Shown piece by piece: positions 27,265 to 36,259 of a DNA stretch of 64,000 nucleotides. The stretch spans positions 1 to 64,000 of the forward strand of contig NZ_QFWJ01000001.1 of assembly GCF_003336805.1 (NCBI RefSeq). The letters are read 5' to 3'. Numbering within the stretch: the first letter of the stretch is position 1; every line of letters begins with the position of its first letter. This DNA comes from Marinospirillum perlucidum. Lineage in GTDB: Bacteria > Pseudomonadota > Gammaproteobacteria > Pseudomonadales > Halomonadaceae. A program made the translations under genes and the position numbers. The notes under the pieces are model-generated. The model searched no databases. It was not told where the DNA came from and was given only the letters and a program-made list of their open reading frames with translations.

Positions 27265-28980
27265 ATGCTGAATATTGAAAAACTGGCCAGTGATCATTAT
27301 CCGCAACTGGACACCCAGCCCCGTCTGATTCGTCAGCCATTGGTGGCTTTGTTAAAGGATCTCTTTCACGAAGACGAGATCAATGCTTTTCTGGACCAGC
27401 ATCAGGATCTGGGTCCGCTGGAATTTGTCGATCAGGTGCTGGAGCGTTTCCAGTTCAGTTACCAGGTCGCGGCCCGGGAGAAACAGAATATTCCCGCAGA
27501 GGGCCGGGTTGTTATTGTGGCCAACCATCCTATCGGCAGCCTGGATGGACTGGTGCTGCTCAAGCTGGTTAGCGAAATCCGCCCGGACGTCAAAGTGGTC
27601 GCCAATGAACTCCTGTGGCAGCTCAAGCCGCTGCGACCTTTGCTGTTGCCCGTGGACAACCTGTCCAGCAAGGGCTTTCGGCAGACCTTCCGCCAGGTCA
27701 CTGCGAGTCTGGAAAACGAAGAAGCCGTGATCATCTTCCCGGCCGGAGAAGTCTCGCGAATGACTGCCAAAGGGATTCGCGACTGCCAGTGGCAAAAGGG
27801 TTTTGTTCACTTTGCCCGTAAAACCAATAGTCCGCTGCTGCCGGTACACCTGGATTACACCAATTCGGCCCTCTTCTATTCCCTGTCGATGATCTACAAA
27901 CCGCTGGGTGGTCTGCTGCTGGTGCGCGAGATGTTCCGCAAGCATCGGCGCGACCTGCCGGTTCGCATCGGTGAACTGATTCCGCTGGAGCACTTTGATC
28001 TGCCCGGCCTGCCGGTCAAGACCAAGGTCAAGTTGTTGCGCAAGCAGGTCTATCGCCTGCCCACGCGCAAGTCTTCACTGTTTGTGACCAGCAAGACTCT
28101 GGCACATCCGGAAAATCCTCAAGCCATCAAGCAGGAACTCCAGGAAGCCGAATGCCTGGGCCAGACCGAAGATGGCTGGAAGATCTTTCTGGCCGATTAT
28201 CGACCCGATTCCGCTCTGCTGCGTGAAATCGGCCGCCTGAGAGAATTGACCTTTCGGCGTGTGGGCGAAGGCACGGGCCAGCGCCGGGATATTGATCACT
28301 ATGATCGCCATTACCAGCAACTGGTGCTCTGGAATGAAGAGAGCCTGGAAATCGTGGGCGCCTATCGCCTGGCAGAAACCGGCCCTTTGGTCAAAGAACA
28401 GGGCTTGGACGGTCTTTACTCCTCTAGCCTGTTCAAGCACCAACGCCAGCTTTTGCCCTGTCTGGAGAAGGGTGTAGAGCTGGGACGCAGCTTTGTGCAG
28501 CCCAAGTATTGGGGCAGACGCAGCCTGGATTATCTCTGGCAGGGCATTGGTGCCTATCTGCGCAGCCGCCCTCAATTGCAATGGATGCTGGGGCCGGTTT
28601 CCATTTCCAATGCCTTGCCGCCCGCGGCCAAGGATCTGCTGGTGATCTACTACCGCTATTACTATGGCCAGACCAGCCATCTGTCGCTGGCGCGGGCGCC
28701 CTATATGGTCAGCGAAGAAGGTCGCAAGGAAGCCCTGCGTATCTTCGGTTTCCAGTCCTGCGAAGAGGACTTCAAAACCCTGAAAAAGGCTCTGGCCTTC
28801 TACGGGGTTACGGTGCCGACCCTGTACAAGCACTACACCGGCTTGTGTGAAACCGGGGGTGCCCATTTTCTTGATTTCAACGTGGATGCCTATTTCAGCT
28901 ACTGCATTGATGGTCTGGTGTTGGTGGAGACCGCCCAGATCAAGCAGAAGAAAAAACAACGTTATCTGCGTTCACTCTAA
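27265..28980 (+). CDS. OlsF-like bifunctional acyltransferase (ornithine lipid synthesis)
   Basis: The 571-aa protein has an N-terminal PlsC-type domain with NHPIGSLD (residues 87-94) and FPAGEVSR. A C-terminal GNAT-like hemolysin-type domain (about residues 270-500) follows, with LRELTFRRVGEGTG and ALLREIGRLRE. This order matches OlsF of Serratia, in which the two domains make lyso-ornithine lipid and then acylate it. Ornithine lipid is a phosphate-free membrane lipid. ATG 27265 follows AGGAGG; the longer open frame from 27205 is not used. It is divergent from the glycosyltransferase gene. Confidence 0.75.
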   Translation: MLNIEKLASDHYPQLDTQPRLIRQPLVALLKDLFHEDEINAFLDQHQDLGPLEFVDQVLERFQFSYQVAAREKQNIPAEGRVVIVANHPIGSLDGLVLLKLVSEIRPDVKVVANELLWQLKPLRPLLLPVDNLSSKGFRQTFRQVTASLENEEAVIIFPAGEVSRMTAKGIRDCQWQKGFVHFARKTNSPLLPVHLDYTNSALFYSLSMIYKPLGGLLLVREMFRKHRRDLPVRIGELIPLEHFDLPGLPVKTKVKLLRKQVYRLPTRKSSLFVTSKTLAHPENPQAIKQELQEAECLGQTEDGWKIFLADYRPDSALLREIGRLRELTFRRVGEGTGQRRDIDHYDRHYQQLVLWNEESLEIVGAYRLAETGPLVKEQGLDGLYSSSLFKHQRQLLPCLEKGVELGRSFVQPKYWGRRSLDYLWQGIGAYLRSRPQLQWMLGPVSISNALPPAAKDLLVIYYRYYYGQTSHLSLARAPYMVSEEGRKEALRIFGFQSCEEDFKTLKKALAFYGVTVPTLYKHYTGLCETGGAHFLDFNVDAYFSYCIDGLVLVETAQIKQKKKQRYLRSL

Positions 28981-28995
28981 GCAGGGAGAGGCAGA

Positions 28996-30837
28996 ATGAA
29001 TTCCAGCTTCACACTGGGTGATTCCGACGAGCAGCTGCCCGGGGCCTTGGCCACTTTGGAGGAAGACCTTCATCAACTGCTGGATCAACACCAGGTCTTC
29101 AGTGTTTTCCAGCCCCTGGTCAGCCTGCGTGAAAAACGCATCTACGCCTGGGAGGCCCTCTCGCGCGGGCCCCTGGATACGGAACTGCATTCCCCCCTGA
29201 GACTTTTCGGAACGGCTCGTAAGCTGGGCAAGCTGGCAGCGGTGGAACAGCTCTGTCGGGAAAAGGCTGTTCAGGGGTTTGCCGACCAGCAGCTACCGGG
29301 CAAGCTGTTTATCAATGTTTCCCCGGACCTGCTGATCCAACCCGATCACGAGCCCGGTCAGTTGTTGCAGCTACTGGAGATGGCCGGGATACGTCCTGAT
29401 CGCGTGGTGATCGAACTGACCGAAAACCACCCGGTGCATGACTTTGAACTCATGCGCCAGGGGCTGGAGTATTATCGCAACCACGGTTTCCAGGTGGCTC
29501 TGGATGATCTGGGGAATGGTTATTCCGGCCTGCGTCTCTGGTCGGAACTCAAACCCGATTACGTCAAAATCGATCGTCATTTTGTTCATCAGGTGCATCG
29601 GGATAGAGTCAAACAGGATTTTATGCAATCCCTGTTCAAACTGGCGACCTCCCTGGGTACGCGTCTGGTCGCCGAAGGCGTGGAGAGTCAGCAGGAACTG
29701 GAATTCTTGCAACAGCTGGGTGTGGATCTGGTGCAGGGTTACTACTTCGCCTGTCCCCAGGCGAAACCTCTGTTGCAGGTGGATACCTCGGTGATTCCCA
29801 ATCTCTCGATTCGCGGTGGCAGGGACCCGGGTGAGACTTCGGAAAGCATCGGTCTGTTGCTTCGCAAGGTTCGTTGTGTTTCGCCCCAGACCAGTGTGGC
29901 AGAAGCCGTGGAGATTTTTCGCCAGGACGAAGACCTGTTTTCCCTGCCGGTGGTGGACAGTCACCTGCGCCCCCAGGGTTTATTGCTGCGTAACCAGTTG
30001 ATGAAAGAGTTGCTTAGACCTTTCGGCAAGGAAATTATCTATCGGCGTTGTGTTGCCGACATGATGTACCCGCATTCACTGTGCGTTGATATCGATTTCC
30101 CTCTGGAAGAAGTCAGTCGCCTGGTGACAGAACGCCATCGTGACCATCTGGATGATGATTTTATTGTCACCCGCTCGGGTTGTTATGCCGGAATCGGACA
30201 GGTGGTGGATCTTTTGAAAACCATGACTGACCTGAAGGTTCGCAATGCCCGCCAGGCCAATCCGCTGACTCTTTTGCCGGGGAATGGGCCCATCCAGTCC
30301 ACGCTGGATAAATGGCTGGCCGAACAGCAGCCACTGGTGGTCTGCTATCTGGATCTGGATAACTTCAAACCCTTCAACGACACCTATGGCTATGCCCTGG
30401 GCGATCAGCTATTGCAGAGCCTGGCTGCTTGCATGCAGGAGCATCTGCACCCTCAGGATGATTTTATCGGCCATATCGGCGGGGATGATTTTGTTGCCCT
30501 TTGCCGCAGTACTGACTGGCAAAAGCGTATGCTTGAAGTGCTGCATCAGTTCTCGCGGCATAGCCTGGAATACTACCAGGAAGAGGATCGCCAGGCCGGT
30601 GGCATCTATGCCGAAGATCGTTACGGAACCAGGCGCTTTTTTGCCTTTGTCGGGGTTTCCATCGCAGCCTTCAGAACCTTGCCGGGAGACAAGATGACGG
30701 CCCATATGCTGGCAGCCGAGGTGTCTCATCTCAAGCATGCCGCCAAAAAAATCGATGGTTCCAGCCTGATTTACCAGGATCGACAAAGTCTGCAACAACT
30801 CTGGCCGACAAAAAATCCCCCCCAGGATCTGCAGTAG
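28996..30837 (+). CDS. EAL-CBS-GGDEF protein, c-di-GMP signalling
   Basis: The 613-aa protein has an N-terminal EAL phosphodiesterase domain (EAL at residues 53-55, ELTEN, DDLGNGYSG, KIDRHF, AEGVE), a CBS pair (about 290-425) and a C-terminal GGDEF domain with GGDDF at 495-499. The EAL residues are complete, so hydrolysis of c-di-GMP is plausible. The GGDDF motif is conservative but not consensus, so cyclase activity is uncertain. CBS domains commonly bind adenine nucleotides. No membrane segment is visible. Confidence 0.88.
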   Translation: MNSSFTLGDSDEQLPGALATLEEDLHQLLDQHQVFSVFQPLVSLREKRIYAWEALSRGPLDTELHSPLRLFGTARKLGKLAAVEQLCREKAVQGFADQQLPGKLFINVSPDLLIQPDHEPGQLLQLLEMAGIRPDRVVIELTENHPVHDFELMRQGLEYYRNHGFQVALDDLGNGYSGLRLWSELKPDYVKIDRHFVHQVHRDRVKQDFMQSLFKLATSLGTRLVAEGVESQQELEFLQQLGVDLVQGYYFACPQAKPLLQVDTSVIPNLSIRGGRDPGETSESIGLLLRKVRCVSPQTSVAEAVEIFRQDEDLFSLPVVDSHLRPQGLLLRNQLMKELLRPFGKEIIYRRCVADMMYPHSLCVDIDFPLEEVSRLVTERHRDHLDDDFIVTRSGCYAGIGQVVDLLKTMTDLKVRNARQANPLTLLPGNGPIQSTLDKWLAEQQPLVVCYLDLDNFKPFNDTYGYALGDQLLQSLAACMQEHLHPQDDFIGHIGGDDFVALCRSTDWQKRMLEVLHQFSRHSLEYYQEEDRQAGGIYAEDRYGTRRFFAFVGVSIAAFRTLPGDKMTAHMLAAEVSHLKHAAKKIDGSSLIYQDRQSLQQLWPTKNPPQDLQ

Positions 30838-30870
30838 GCTAAGCTACTCCCTTTTGCAGGGAGTCAGCGT

Positions 30871-31623
30871 TTGGAACTCAGTCTGGAAATCCTCTCCTGG
30901 TTATTTGTTGCAGCCCTTGTGGCCGGATTTATCGATACCCTGGCCGGAGGCGGCGGACTTATCACCATCCCGGCCTTGCTTCTGGCCGGGGTCGCTCCGC
31001 TGGAGGCACTGGCCACCAATAAACTGCAAAGTGTTTTTGGTGTGGCGACCGCTTCGGCGACTCTCTTTCGTCGGCGTCTACTGGTCTGGCAGGAGATGCG
31101 TGCCCTCTTTTTTGCGGCTTTGGCAGGTTCGGCCCTGGGTGCAGCCAGCGTCCAGTTGATCAATCCGCAAATGCTGGACTGGGTTATTCCCCTGGTACTG
31201 CTGTTGATTGCAGCCTACTACCTGCTGGCCCCCAAGGCGGGTGATCTGGAAACCCGGCCACGAATCCGCGCCCTGACCTACCAACGCTTCTGGGTGCCGG
31301 TGATCGGTTTTTATGATGGCATGTTCGGCCCGGGCACAGGTTCCTTTTTTGCGACCTCAGCAGTTGCTCTACGTGGCTACACACTGCTAGATGCCACGGT
31401 TCGGGCCAAGTTTTTGAATCTGGCCACCAATCTGGCCGCCCTGGCGGTTTTTGCCCTGGGGGGTGAGCTGGTCTGGTCAATCGGTTTGGTGATGCTGGTG
31501 GGCCAGGCTCTGGGTGCCTGGCTGGGCACTCAGGCTGTACTCAAGGGGGGGAGCCGACTGATTCGCCCCCTGCTGGTCACCACCTGTGTGCTGATGCTGA
31601 TACGCTATTTTTGGACAGGGTGA
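30871..31623 (+). CDS. TauE/SafE-family anion exporter
   Basis: The 250-aa membrane protein has about eight hydrophobic segments. The signature FIDTLAGGGGLITIPALLL (about residues 21-39) and NKLQSVFG (about 51-58) identify the TauE/SafE sulfite/sulfonate exporter family. The second repeat has GFYDGMFGPGTGSFF (about residues 147-161). The start is TTG at 30871. It follows the c-di-GMP gene by 33 nt and may be cotranscribed. The transported anion is unknown. Confidence 0.85.
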   Translation: MELSLEILSWLFVAALVAGFIDTLAGGGGLITIPALLLAGVAPLEALATNKLQSVFGVATASATLFRRRLLVWQEMRALFFAALAGSALGAASVQLINPQMLDWVIPLVLLLIAAYYLLAPKAGDLETRPRIRALTYQRFWVPVIGFYDGMFGPGTGSFFATSAVALRGYTLLDATVRAKFLNLATNLAALAVFALGGELVWSIGLVMLVGQALGAWLGTQAVLKGGSRLIRPLLVTTCVLMLIRYFWTG

Positions 31624-31770
31624 GGGCAGGTGTTCAAGGAAATGGTTAGTCATTCATCCTGAATTTGGTTATTTGTTTGGTTTTTAATTCTGTTTTTTTG
31701 ATTTTAATCAGTCCAACAAACTGAGTTTTTTTCGCTAAACTGAAGGTTAAACTGATTGACCGGAGGTTCT

Positions 31771-32979
31771 ATGCAGACGATTGCCGTAATCGGAGGTGGT
31801 ATTACCGGGGTGACCACCGCCTATGCCCTGCTGCGCAGGGGCTATGAGGTGACTCTCTATGAAAGCCACCGCTATGCTGCCATGGAAACATCCTACGCCA
31901 ATGGTGGCCAGCTATCGGCGAGTAATGCCGAAGTCTGGAATTCCCTGCCCACCCTGCTCAAGGGACTGCGCTGGATTTTTACCCAGGAGGCTCCTTTACT
32001 GGTCAATCCCAAGCCTTCCTGGCACAAGCTATCCTGGATGGCCGCTTTTGTGGCTGCACTGCCCAAACACGATGACAACACCTGTGAAACCGTGCGTCTG
32101 GCTTTGCAGGCACGTGAACACCTCTTTACCTGGGCACGGGAAGAAAAGATCAATTTTGACCTGAAAAAAGAAGGCATCCTGCATGTCTATCGAAGCCGTG
32201 AAGAATACCAGCAGGCAGCCAGAATTCAGCGCCTTCTGACCGAGGCCGGGCTGGAAAGGCACCCGGTCACGGCCGAGGATATTCACCGCCTGGAACCCAC
32301 CTTGCATGGTCACTTCCATGCCGGCTACTACACGCCCGGTGATGCCACCGGCGATATTCACAAGTTTACCAAGGGATTGGCGACCGCCTGTGAGCGGCGG
32401 GGTGGCAAGATTCATTACCAGACCCGGGTGGATCAGCTCCTGGCCGATGAAAAACAGGCCTGGGTAACCTCCCATTCTCCTTCGGGTACTCATACGCAAA
32501 GCTATGACCGGGTGGTGATCTGTGCCGGCACTGCCAGTCGTGAACTGGGAGCCCAGGTGGATGACAAGCTGAACATCTATCCGGTCAAGGGTTATTCCAT
32601 CACCCTGGATCTCAAGGACAAGGCCAGCCGCGAAGCTGCACCCAACGTCAGCCTTTTGGATGAAGCCCACAAGCTGGTTTCCAGCCGCCTGGGAGCTTCC
32701 CGCCTGAGGGTGGCGGGTACGGCCGAGTTCAATGGATATAACCGCGATATACGGGATGATCGCATCCGTCCATTGATCCGCTGGGTGGAGGATTTCTTTC
32801 CTGGAGTATCGACTGAATCCGTGGTGCCCTGGACAGGTTTGCGGCCCATGACGCCGGATATGATGCCGCTGGTTAAACGCGGTAAATACCCCAGTGTTTA
32901 TTACAACACCGGTCATGGCCATCTGGGCTGGACACTGGCGGCAGCCACTGCGGAAATGCTGGCTGATAGTTTGCGTTGA
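31771..32979 (+). CDS. dadA: D-amino acid dehydrogenase, small subunit type
   Basis: The 402-aa FAD enzyme oxidises D-amino acids, chiefly D-alanine, passing electrons to the respiratory chain. It starts MQTIAVIGGGITGVTTAYAL, a Rossmann FAD motif, and contains ANGGQLSASNAEVWN (about residues 46-60). The C-terminal PWTGLRPMTPDMMPLVKRG and YNTGHGHLGWTLA are the DadA FAD closures. ATG 31771 with GGAGG upstream is preferred to TTG 31756. The usual partner dadX (alanine racemase) is not adjacent. Confidence 0.93.
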   Translation: MQTIAVIGGGITGVTTAYALLRRGYEVTLYESHRYAAMETSYANGGQLSASNAEVWNSLPTLLKGLRWIFTQEAPLLVNPKPSWHKLSWMAAFVAALPKHDDNTCETVRLALQAREHLFTWAREEKINFDLKKEGILHVYRSREEYQQAARIQRLLTEAGLERHPVTAEDIHRLEPTLHGHFHAGYYTPGDATGDIHKFTKGLATACERRGGKIHYQTRVDQLLADEKQAWVTSHSPSGTHTQSYDRVVICAGTASRELGAQVDDKLNIYPVKGYSITLDLKDKASREAAPNVSLLDEAHKLVSSRLGASRLRVAGTAEFNGYNRDIRDDRIRPLIRWVEDFFPGVSTESVVPWTGLRPMTPDMMPLVKRGKYPSVYYNTGHGHLGWTLAAATAEMLADSLR

Positions 32980-33014
32980 TATCGAAGACTGTAAAGCCGG
33001 GACCCGAGCTTTAA

Positions 33015-33080
33015 GAAACCTCTGATTAACTAATGCGCTGCGACCTATAACCTGCGCTCATCACGTTGATCAGAGGCTCT
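33015..33080. repeat. 66-bp deletion derivative of the MITE, copy D
   Basis: It carries the left 21 bp and right ~45 bp of the 190-bp unit with the middle missing, and is flanked by TTAA at 33011-33014 and 33081-33084. The right TTAA contains the stop codon of the 33081-33395 gene on the minus strand. Both terminal repeats are intact. Confidence 0.8.
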
Positions 33081-33395
33081 TTAATCTGTGCCCGCAGCCG
33101 GAGAGCGCTTTTTACGCAGGGCCTTGAGCTGGACAAAGTCGTAAAGATCACTCAGGAAAAACTGTTGCACTTCCGGGTCGCGCAGGTGGCTGAGGGCATC
33201 GGGCTTTTTGGCTAGATAACGCCTGGCCGTGGTTACAAAGGGCTGGGGTAGACTGGCATTAAAATCCGAGGGCTGGATCAGCATGCGCATGACCCGGGCA
33301 AACACCAGCTCCAGCCGGGGAGTCGTCTGACTTTTGATGGCTTCGGCATAATGCTCGAGTAGTTGTTGGTAATCCTCTAATTGCGGCGCTTTCAT
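33081..33395 (-). CDS. Hypothetical protein cotranscribed with the HPP gene
   Basis: I do not recognise this 104-aa, mainly helical protein. It has no signal peptide or membrane segment; the C-terminus is basic (LKALRKKRSP). It overlaps the HPP-family gene by 4 nt (ATGA-type) and is downstream of it, so both are translated from one mRNA. Its stop codon TAA coincides with the target duplication of the MITE copy D. Confidence 0.75.
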   Translation of the reverse strand: MKAPQLEDYQQLLEHYAEAIKSQTTPRLELVFARVMRMLIQPSDFNASLPQPFVTTARRYLAKKPDALSHLRDPEVQQFFLSDLYDFVQLKALRKKRSPAAGTD

Positions 33396-34171
33396 CGTTT
33401 TATCTTGTCTTTCAGTCGGCTCAGCAGACTCTGGGGTTGTTCCAGGCGCTTGGCTTGAACTTCTTTCTCTACCCTCAAAGAGGCCTGGTACTTGGCCTGC
33501 TGGTAGAGCTCATGCAACTCTTCGGTGGTGATATCTCGATAGGAGTCCAGTTCTGCCAAGGCCTTGTCAAAATCTTCCGGCTCAGGGTCGGCAGTAAAAT
33601 TCTTGGGTAGTGGTGGTTCAGTACGCGAAATCAATGCCAGCGAGACAGGGTAACGGCGCCAGGGGAAAAAACTGTTAAAGATAATCGCCACCAGAATCAG
33701 GCTGGCCACGTTCATGAAGACCGGAGTCAAAAGGTATTGGTAACCCATTTCCTGAATCTGTTCACCACCGACCACGGCTACCATGGCTGTAGCGCCACCG
33801 GGAGGATGAATGGAGTGCAGATAATGCATGCTGCCCATGGCCAGGGCCACCGCCAGTGAAGGGGTCCACCAGTCACTGGGAAAAAAGCGGCTCAGGGTGA
33901 CACCGATGGCCGCCGAGATCATGTGGCCGCAAATAACCGGCCAGGGTTGTGACAGGGCACCGTGAGGCATACCGAAGATCAGAATGGCGGTGGCGCCCAT
34001 GGAGGCAATCATCAGTAAAGAGCTGCTGTCTTCCAGATACCAGCTGGAGATCTCGTGAATCGTGATCAGGCCCACCAAGACGCCGGTGATGGAAATCAGC
34101 TTCTCGGTGTGGGAGGTGGAATTTCTGTCAACGCCCAGAAAATGGCCAAGCTGGCTGAAGAAGTTCTGCAT
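33392..34171 (-). CDS. HPP-family integral membrane protein
   Basis: The 259-aa protein has four hydrophobic segments in the N-terminal part. The signature region includes SMGATAILIFGMPHGALSQ (about residues 77-95), then GHMISAAIGV (about 101-110) and HSIHPPGGATAMVAVVGG (about 138-155), the HPP motif. The C-terminal ~80 residues are a charged, coiled-coil-like cytosolic tail. Some HPP proteins in plants and cyanobacteria transport nitrite; here the substrate is unknown. Confidence 0.85.
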   Translation of the reverse strand: MQNFFSQLGHFLGVDRNSTSHTEKLISITGVLVGLITIHEISSWYLEDSSSLLMIASMGATAILIFGMPHGALSQPWPVICGHMISAAIGVTLSRFFPSDWWTPSLAVALAMGSMHYLHSIHPPGGATAMVAVVGGEQIQEMGYQYLLTPVFMNVASLILVAIIFNSFFPWRRYPVSLALISRTEPPLPKNFTADPEPEDFDKALAELDSYRDITTEELHELYQQAKYQASLRVEKEVQAKRLEQPQSLLSRLKDKIKR

Positions 34172-34284
34172 TCTGGCCTCGGTTACCTACTGAAAAATAT
34201 TGGAAGTTTAAAGCATACAAAGCTGCAGCAGGGGGGGCAAGCCATCTGCCTGATTTATGGGTCTTTAAGCTTATAAAGGCGGGT

Positions 34285-35520
34285 TTATTCCAGCGGCCAG
34301 TCCAGCTCTTTACCCAGGGAAGAACTTGGCAGGGCGACACCAAAAGTAAACGCCTTGGGTCTTTCCTCGTTTTGCAGGGCTTCCAGACACCAGCTTTCCA
34401 GACGTTCCTGCAGTTCGGTGATCCTGGTATCTGCTGCTGCCGGAACTATAAAGGCTTTGAGCCGGTCACCTTCGGCTGCTGTCATCAAGCGCACACGGGC
34501 CTCATGAACTTCCGGAAGGCTTTCCAGCAGGCGGGCAATGCGCTGAGGGTAAACATTGATGCCGCCTACCTGAACAGCCTGGTCGAGGCGCCCACAAGGG
34601 TAAAAGTGGCGCTGATCCACCCATTCCAGTTCATCCTGCAGGGGGTAGCGCTGGTGGCGCTGGATATCCAGAAGCAGGTGGGTGTCACGGGTACAGGGCT
34701 GCCAGCGGGGTAGAAGGCGATAAGGAGCCTGGGGGTCGGAGCGAAAGCCCACCCCGGCGGTTTCCGTGGCACCATAGATTTCCATCATCTGTAAGCCCTG
34801 GCTCTGTAGTTGGTGGAAGACTTCAGGAGCACAGGGGCCGGTCGAGGTGAGGCCCAGTAGACCGTCAGGAAAACGCGAAGAGGTTCGGGCCAGTTGTTGC
34901 CAGGCAAAGGGAAAACCAACGATCAAATCACCGGCTTCAAGTTGGGAAGTGGATGCCAGAGCCAGGGCTTCCTGTCCTCTGATGACCGGACAGCCCAGGT
35001 ATTCCGGCAAGAGCACAGAGAAAAGAAAACCATAGATGTGATGGCAGGGGGCCAAGGCCACCACTCTTTTTAGCGGCTGTTGCAGCAGGGCAGTGAAGAG
35101 GCTATCGAAAAACTGGATTTCACCGATCAATTGATCCCAGTCGTGTTCACTGGCTTGAGGCTGGCCGCTACTGCCCGAGGTGGTGAAGGTAAGATGACGG
35201 CTGCCCCTTTTACGGGCGGTGGCTATCACCTCGGCCCATTGGCCCAGGCTGTTATAGCGCAGCAGGTAGTCTTCCAGTCCTGATTCATGAATCTGGAAGA
35301 ATTGCGCAACCCGACTGCCCAGCGCCAGAATTTCCAGGGAATCGGCTTCCAGCGTGGTGCAGTAGCCAGCATCCCGCTGGCGGTAAAAACAGGTTTGCGC
35401 ATCCCAGTCTTCGGTCAGTAGCTGTCTGGGCTGAGACTTGCGCAATTGGCTCAGCTCATCGGCAACCAGTGATTTTATAATCTCCAAAAGGCTGTTTCGG
35501 CTCAGGTCCATGCTGGCCAT
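34285..35520 (-). CDS. pcl: p-Coumarate ligase for PYP chromophore (AMP-binding family)
   Basis: The 411-aa ANL-superfamily enzyme should activate p-coumaric acid to its CoA thioester, the donor for the PYP cofactor. The A3 loop is LTFTTSGSSGQP (about residues 109-120), A5 is MEIYGATETAG (about 242-252), and GRLDQAVQVGGINVYPQRI lies at about 314-332. It is 14 bp downstream of pyp on the same strand, matching the pyp-pCL order of Halorhodospira. No tyrosine ammonia lyase, the enzyme that makes p-coumarate, is in the window. Substrate assignment rests on this neighbour; the sequence alone shows an acyl-AMP ligase. Confidence 0.85.
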   Translation of the reverse strand: MASMDLSRNSLLEIIKSLVADELSQLRKSQPRQLLTEDWDAQTCFYRQRDAGYCTTLEADSLEILALGSRVAQFFQIHESGLEDYLLRYNSLGQWAEVIATARKRGSRHLTFTTSGSSGQPQASEHDWDQLIGEIQFFDSLFTALLQQPLKRVVALAPCHHIYGFLFSVLLPEYLGCPVIRGQEALALASTSQLEAGDLIVGFPFAWQQLARTSSRFPDGLLGLTSTGPCAPEVFHQLQSQGLQMMEIYGATETAGVGFRSDPQAPYRLLPRWQPCTRDTHLLLDIQRHQRYPLQDELEWVDQRHFYPCGRLDQAVQVGGINVYPQRIARLLESLPEVHEARVRLMTAAEGDRLKAFIVPAAADTRITELQERLESWCLEALQNEERPKAFTFGVALPSSSLGKELDWPLE

Positions 35521-35533
35521 AGTCGCTCCTTAG

Positions 35534-35911
35534 CTAAAGCCGTTTGACGAGTATCCAGAAGCTGGCTTCACGGGCAGACTTTTGCATGTGAATTTTGACC
35601 CGGGTCGGGCGCATTACATAATCGAAGGTGTATTCAAAAATGACGTTCAAGCGTCCCTGGGCAACACCTTCATCAAAACGCCCCTTGAATTCCGGCTGGT
35701 CAGTACAGGGGGCAATATCGCGAAAAAAATTCCTGCCGATGACCTGCTCCGGCTGGCGACCGGTAATGGCCGCTTCAGTGGCGTTGAATTGAAGGATAGT
35801 ACCTTCTGCGTCGAGTTGTATGGCACCAAAGGCCAGTTCATCCAGTTCTTCCGCAGTCATTTTCGAGAGGACATTTTCCAGACTGCTGGAATCAAAAGAC
35901 AATAACTCCAT
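35534..35911 (-). CDS. pyp: Photoactive yellow protein with Phe at position 42
   Basis: The 125-aa PAS-type blue-light sensor aligns without gaps, from residue 1 to 125, to Halorhodospira halophila PYP. The chromophore attachment Cys69 is in APCTD, and Glu46, Thr50, Arg52, Pro68, Tyr94, Phe96 and Met100 are all kept. Position 42, normally a Tyr whose hydroxyl hydrogen-bonds the p-coumaroyl phenolate, is Phe here (codon TTC at 35786-35788). The N-terminal cap (about residues 1-28) is complete. The p-coumarate ligase gene follows in the same operon. PYP acts in the cytoplasm, in phototaxis or gene control depending on the organism; the partner is not evident. Confidence 0.96.
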   Translation of the reverse strand: MELLSFDSSSLENVLSKMTAEELDELAFGAIQLDAEGTILQFNATEAAITGRQPEQVIGRNFFRDIAPCTDQPEFKGRFDEGVAQGRLNVIFEYTFDYVMRPTRVKIHMQKSAREASFWILVKRL

Positions 35912-36259
35912 ATAAACCCTTGCATAACAGTGAGATAAACAAAATTATCACCAGTGTATAGAAAAGCCGGAAGGGGTTTGTATCAAAAAGCCTTAACCGG
36001 CTAGCTTTGAAGCCTAGCAGGCCTGACCGGGATTGTTTGGCTAGATGGGCGCCTGCTGTCAGGCCTGGCCTACTACTTTTCTTTGTCGGTGAAATTCTTG
36101 TTCAACTAAGACTGGTGCGCATAGGTTTATGTTAAATATTTGTACAGTTATTTTGTGTTGGTTGTTGCATCCACTAAACTGCTATAAAACGCTTGTTAGC
36201 TGTAAGATGCCTTGGGTAAAAACGACAAAACAACTCTGTACAAGAATCAGGAGCCTTCC
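35912..36259. other. Divergent intergenic region between pyp and the radical-SAM gene
   Basis: About 350 bp with no credible gene. It must hold the promoters for pyp on the left and the radical-SAM gene on the right. An A+T-rich run near 36120-36190 is a likely promoter for the right-hand gene. No recognisable light-, oxygen- or arsenic-responsive operator was seen. Confidence 0.4.

Noticed and set aside
28075-28959. A 294-codon minus-strand frame inside the OlsF-like gene
   Set aside because: Antisense shadow of a well-supported gene; no family resemblance and no start signal.
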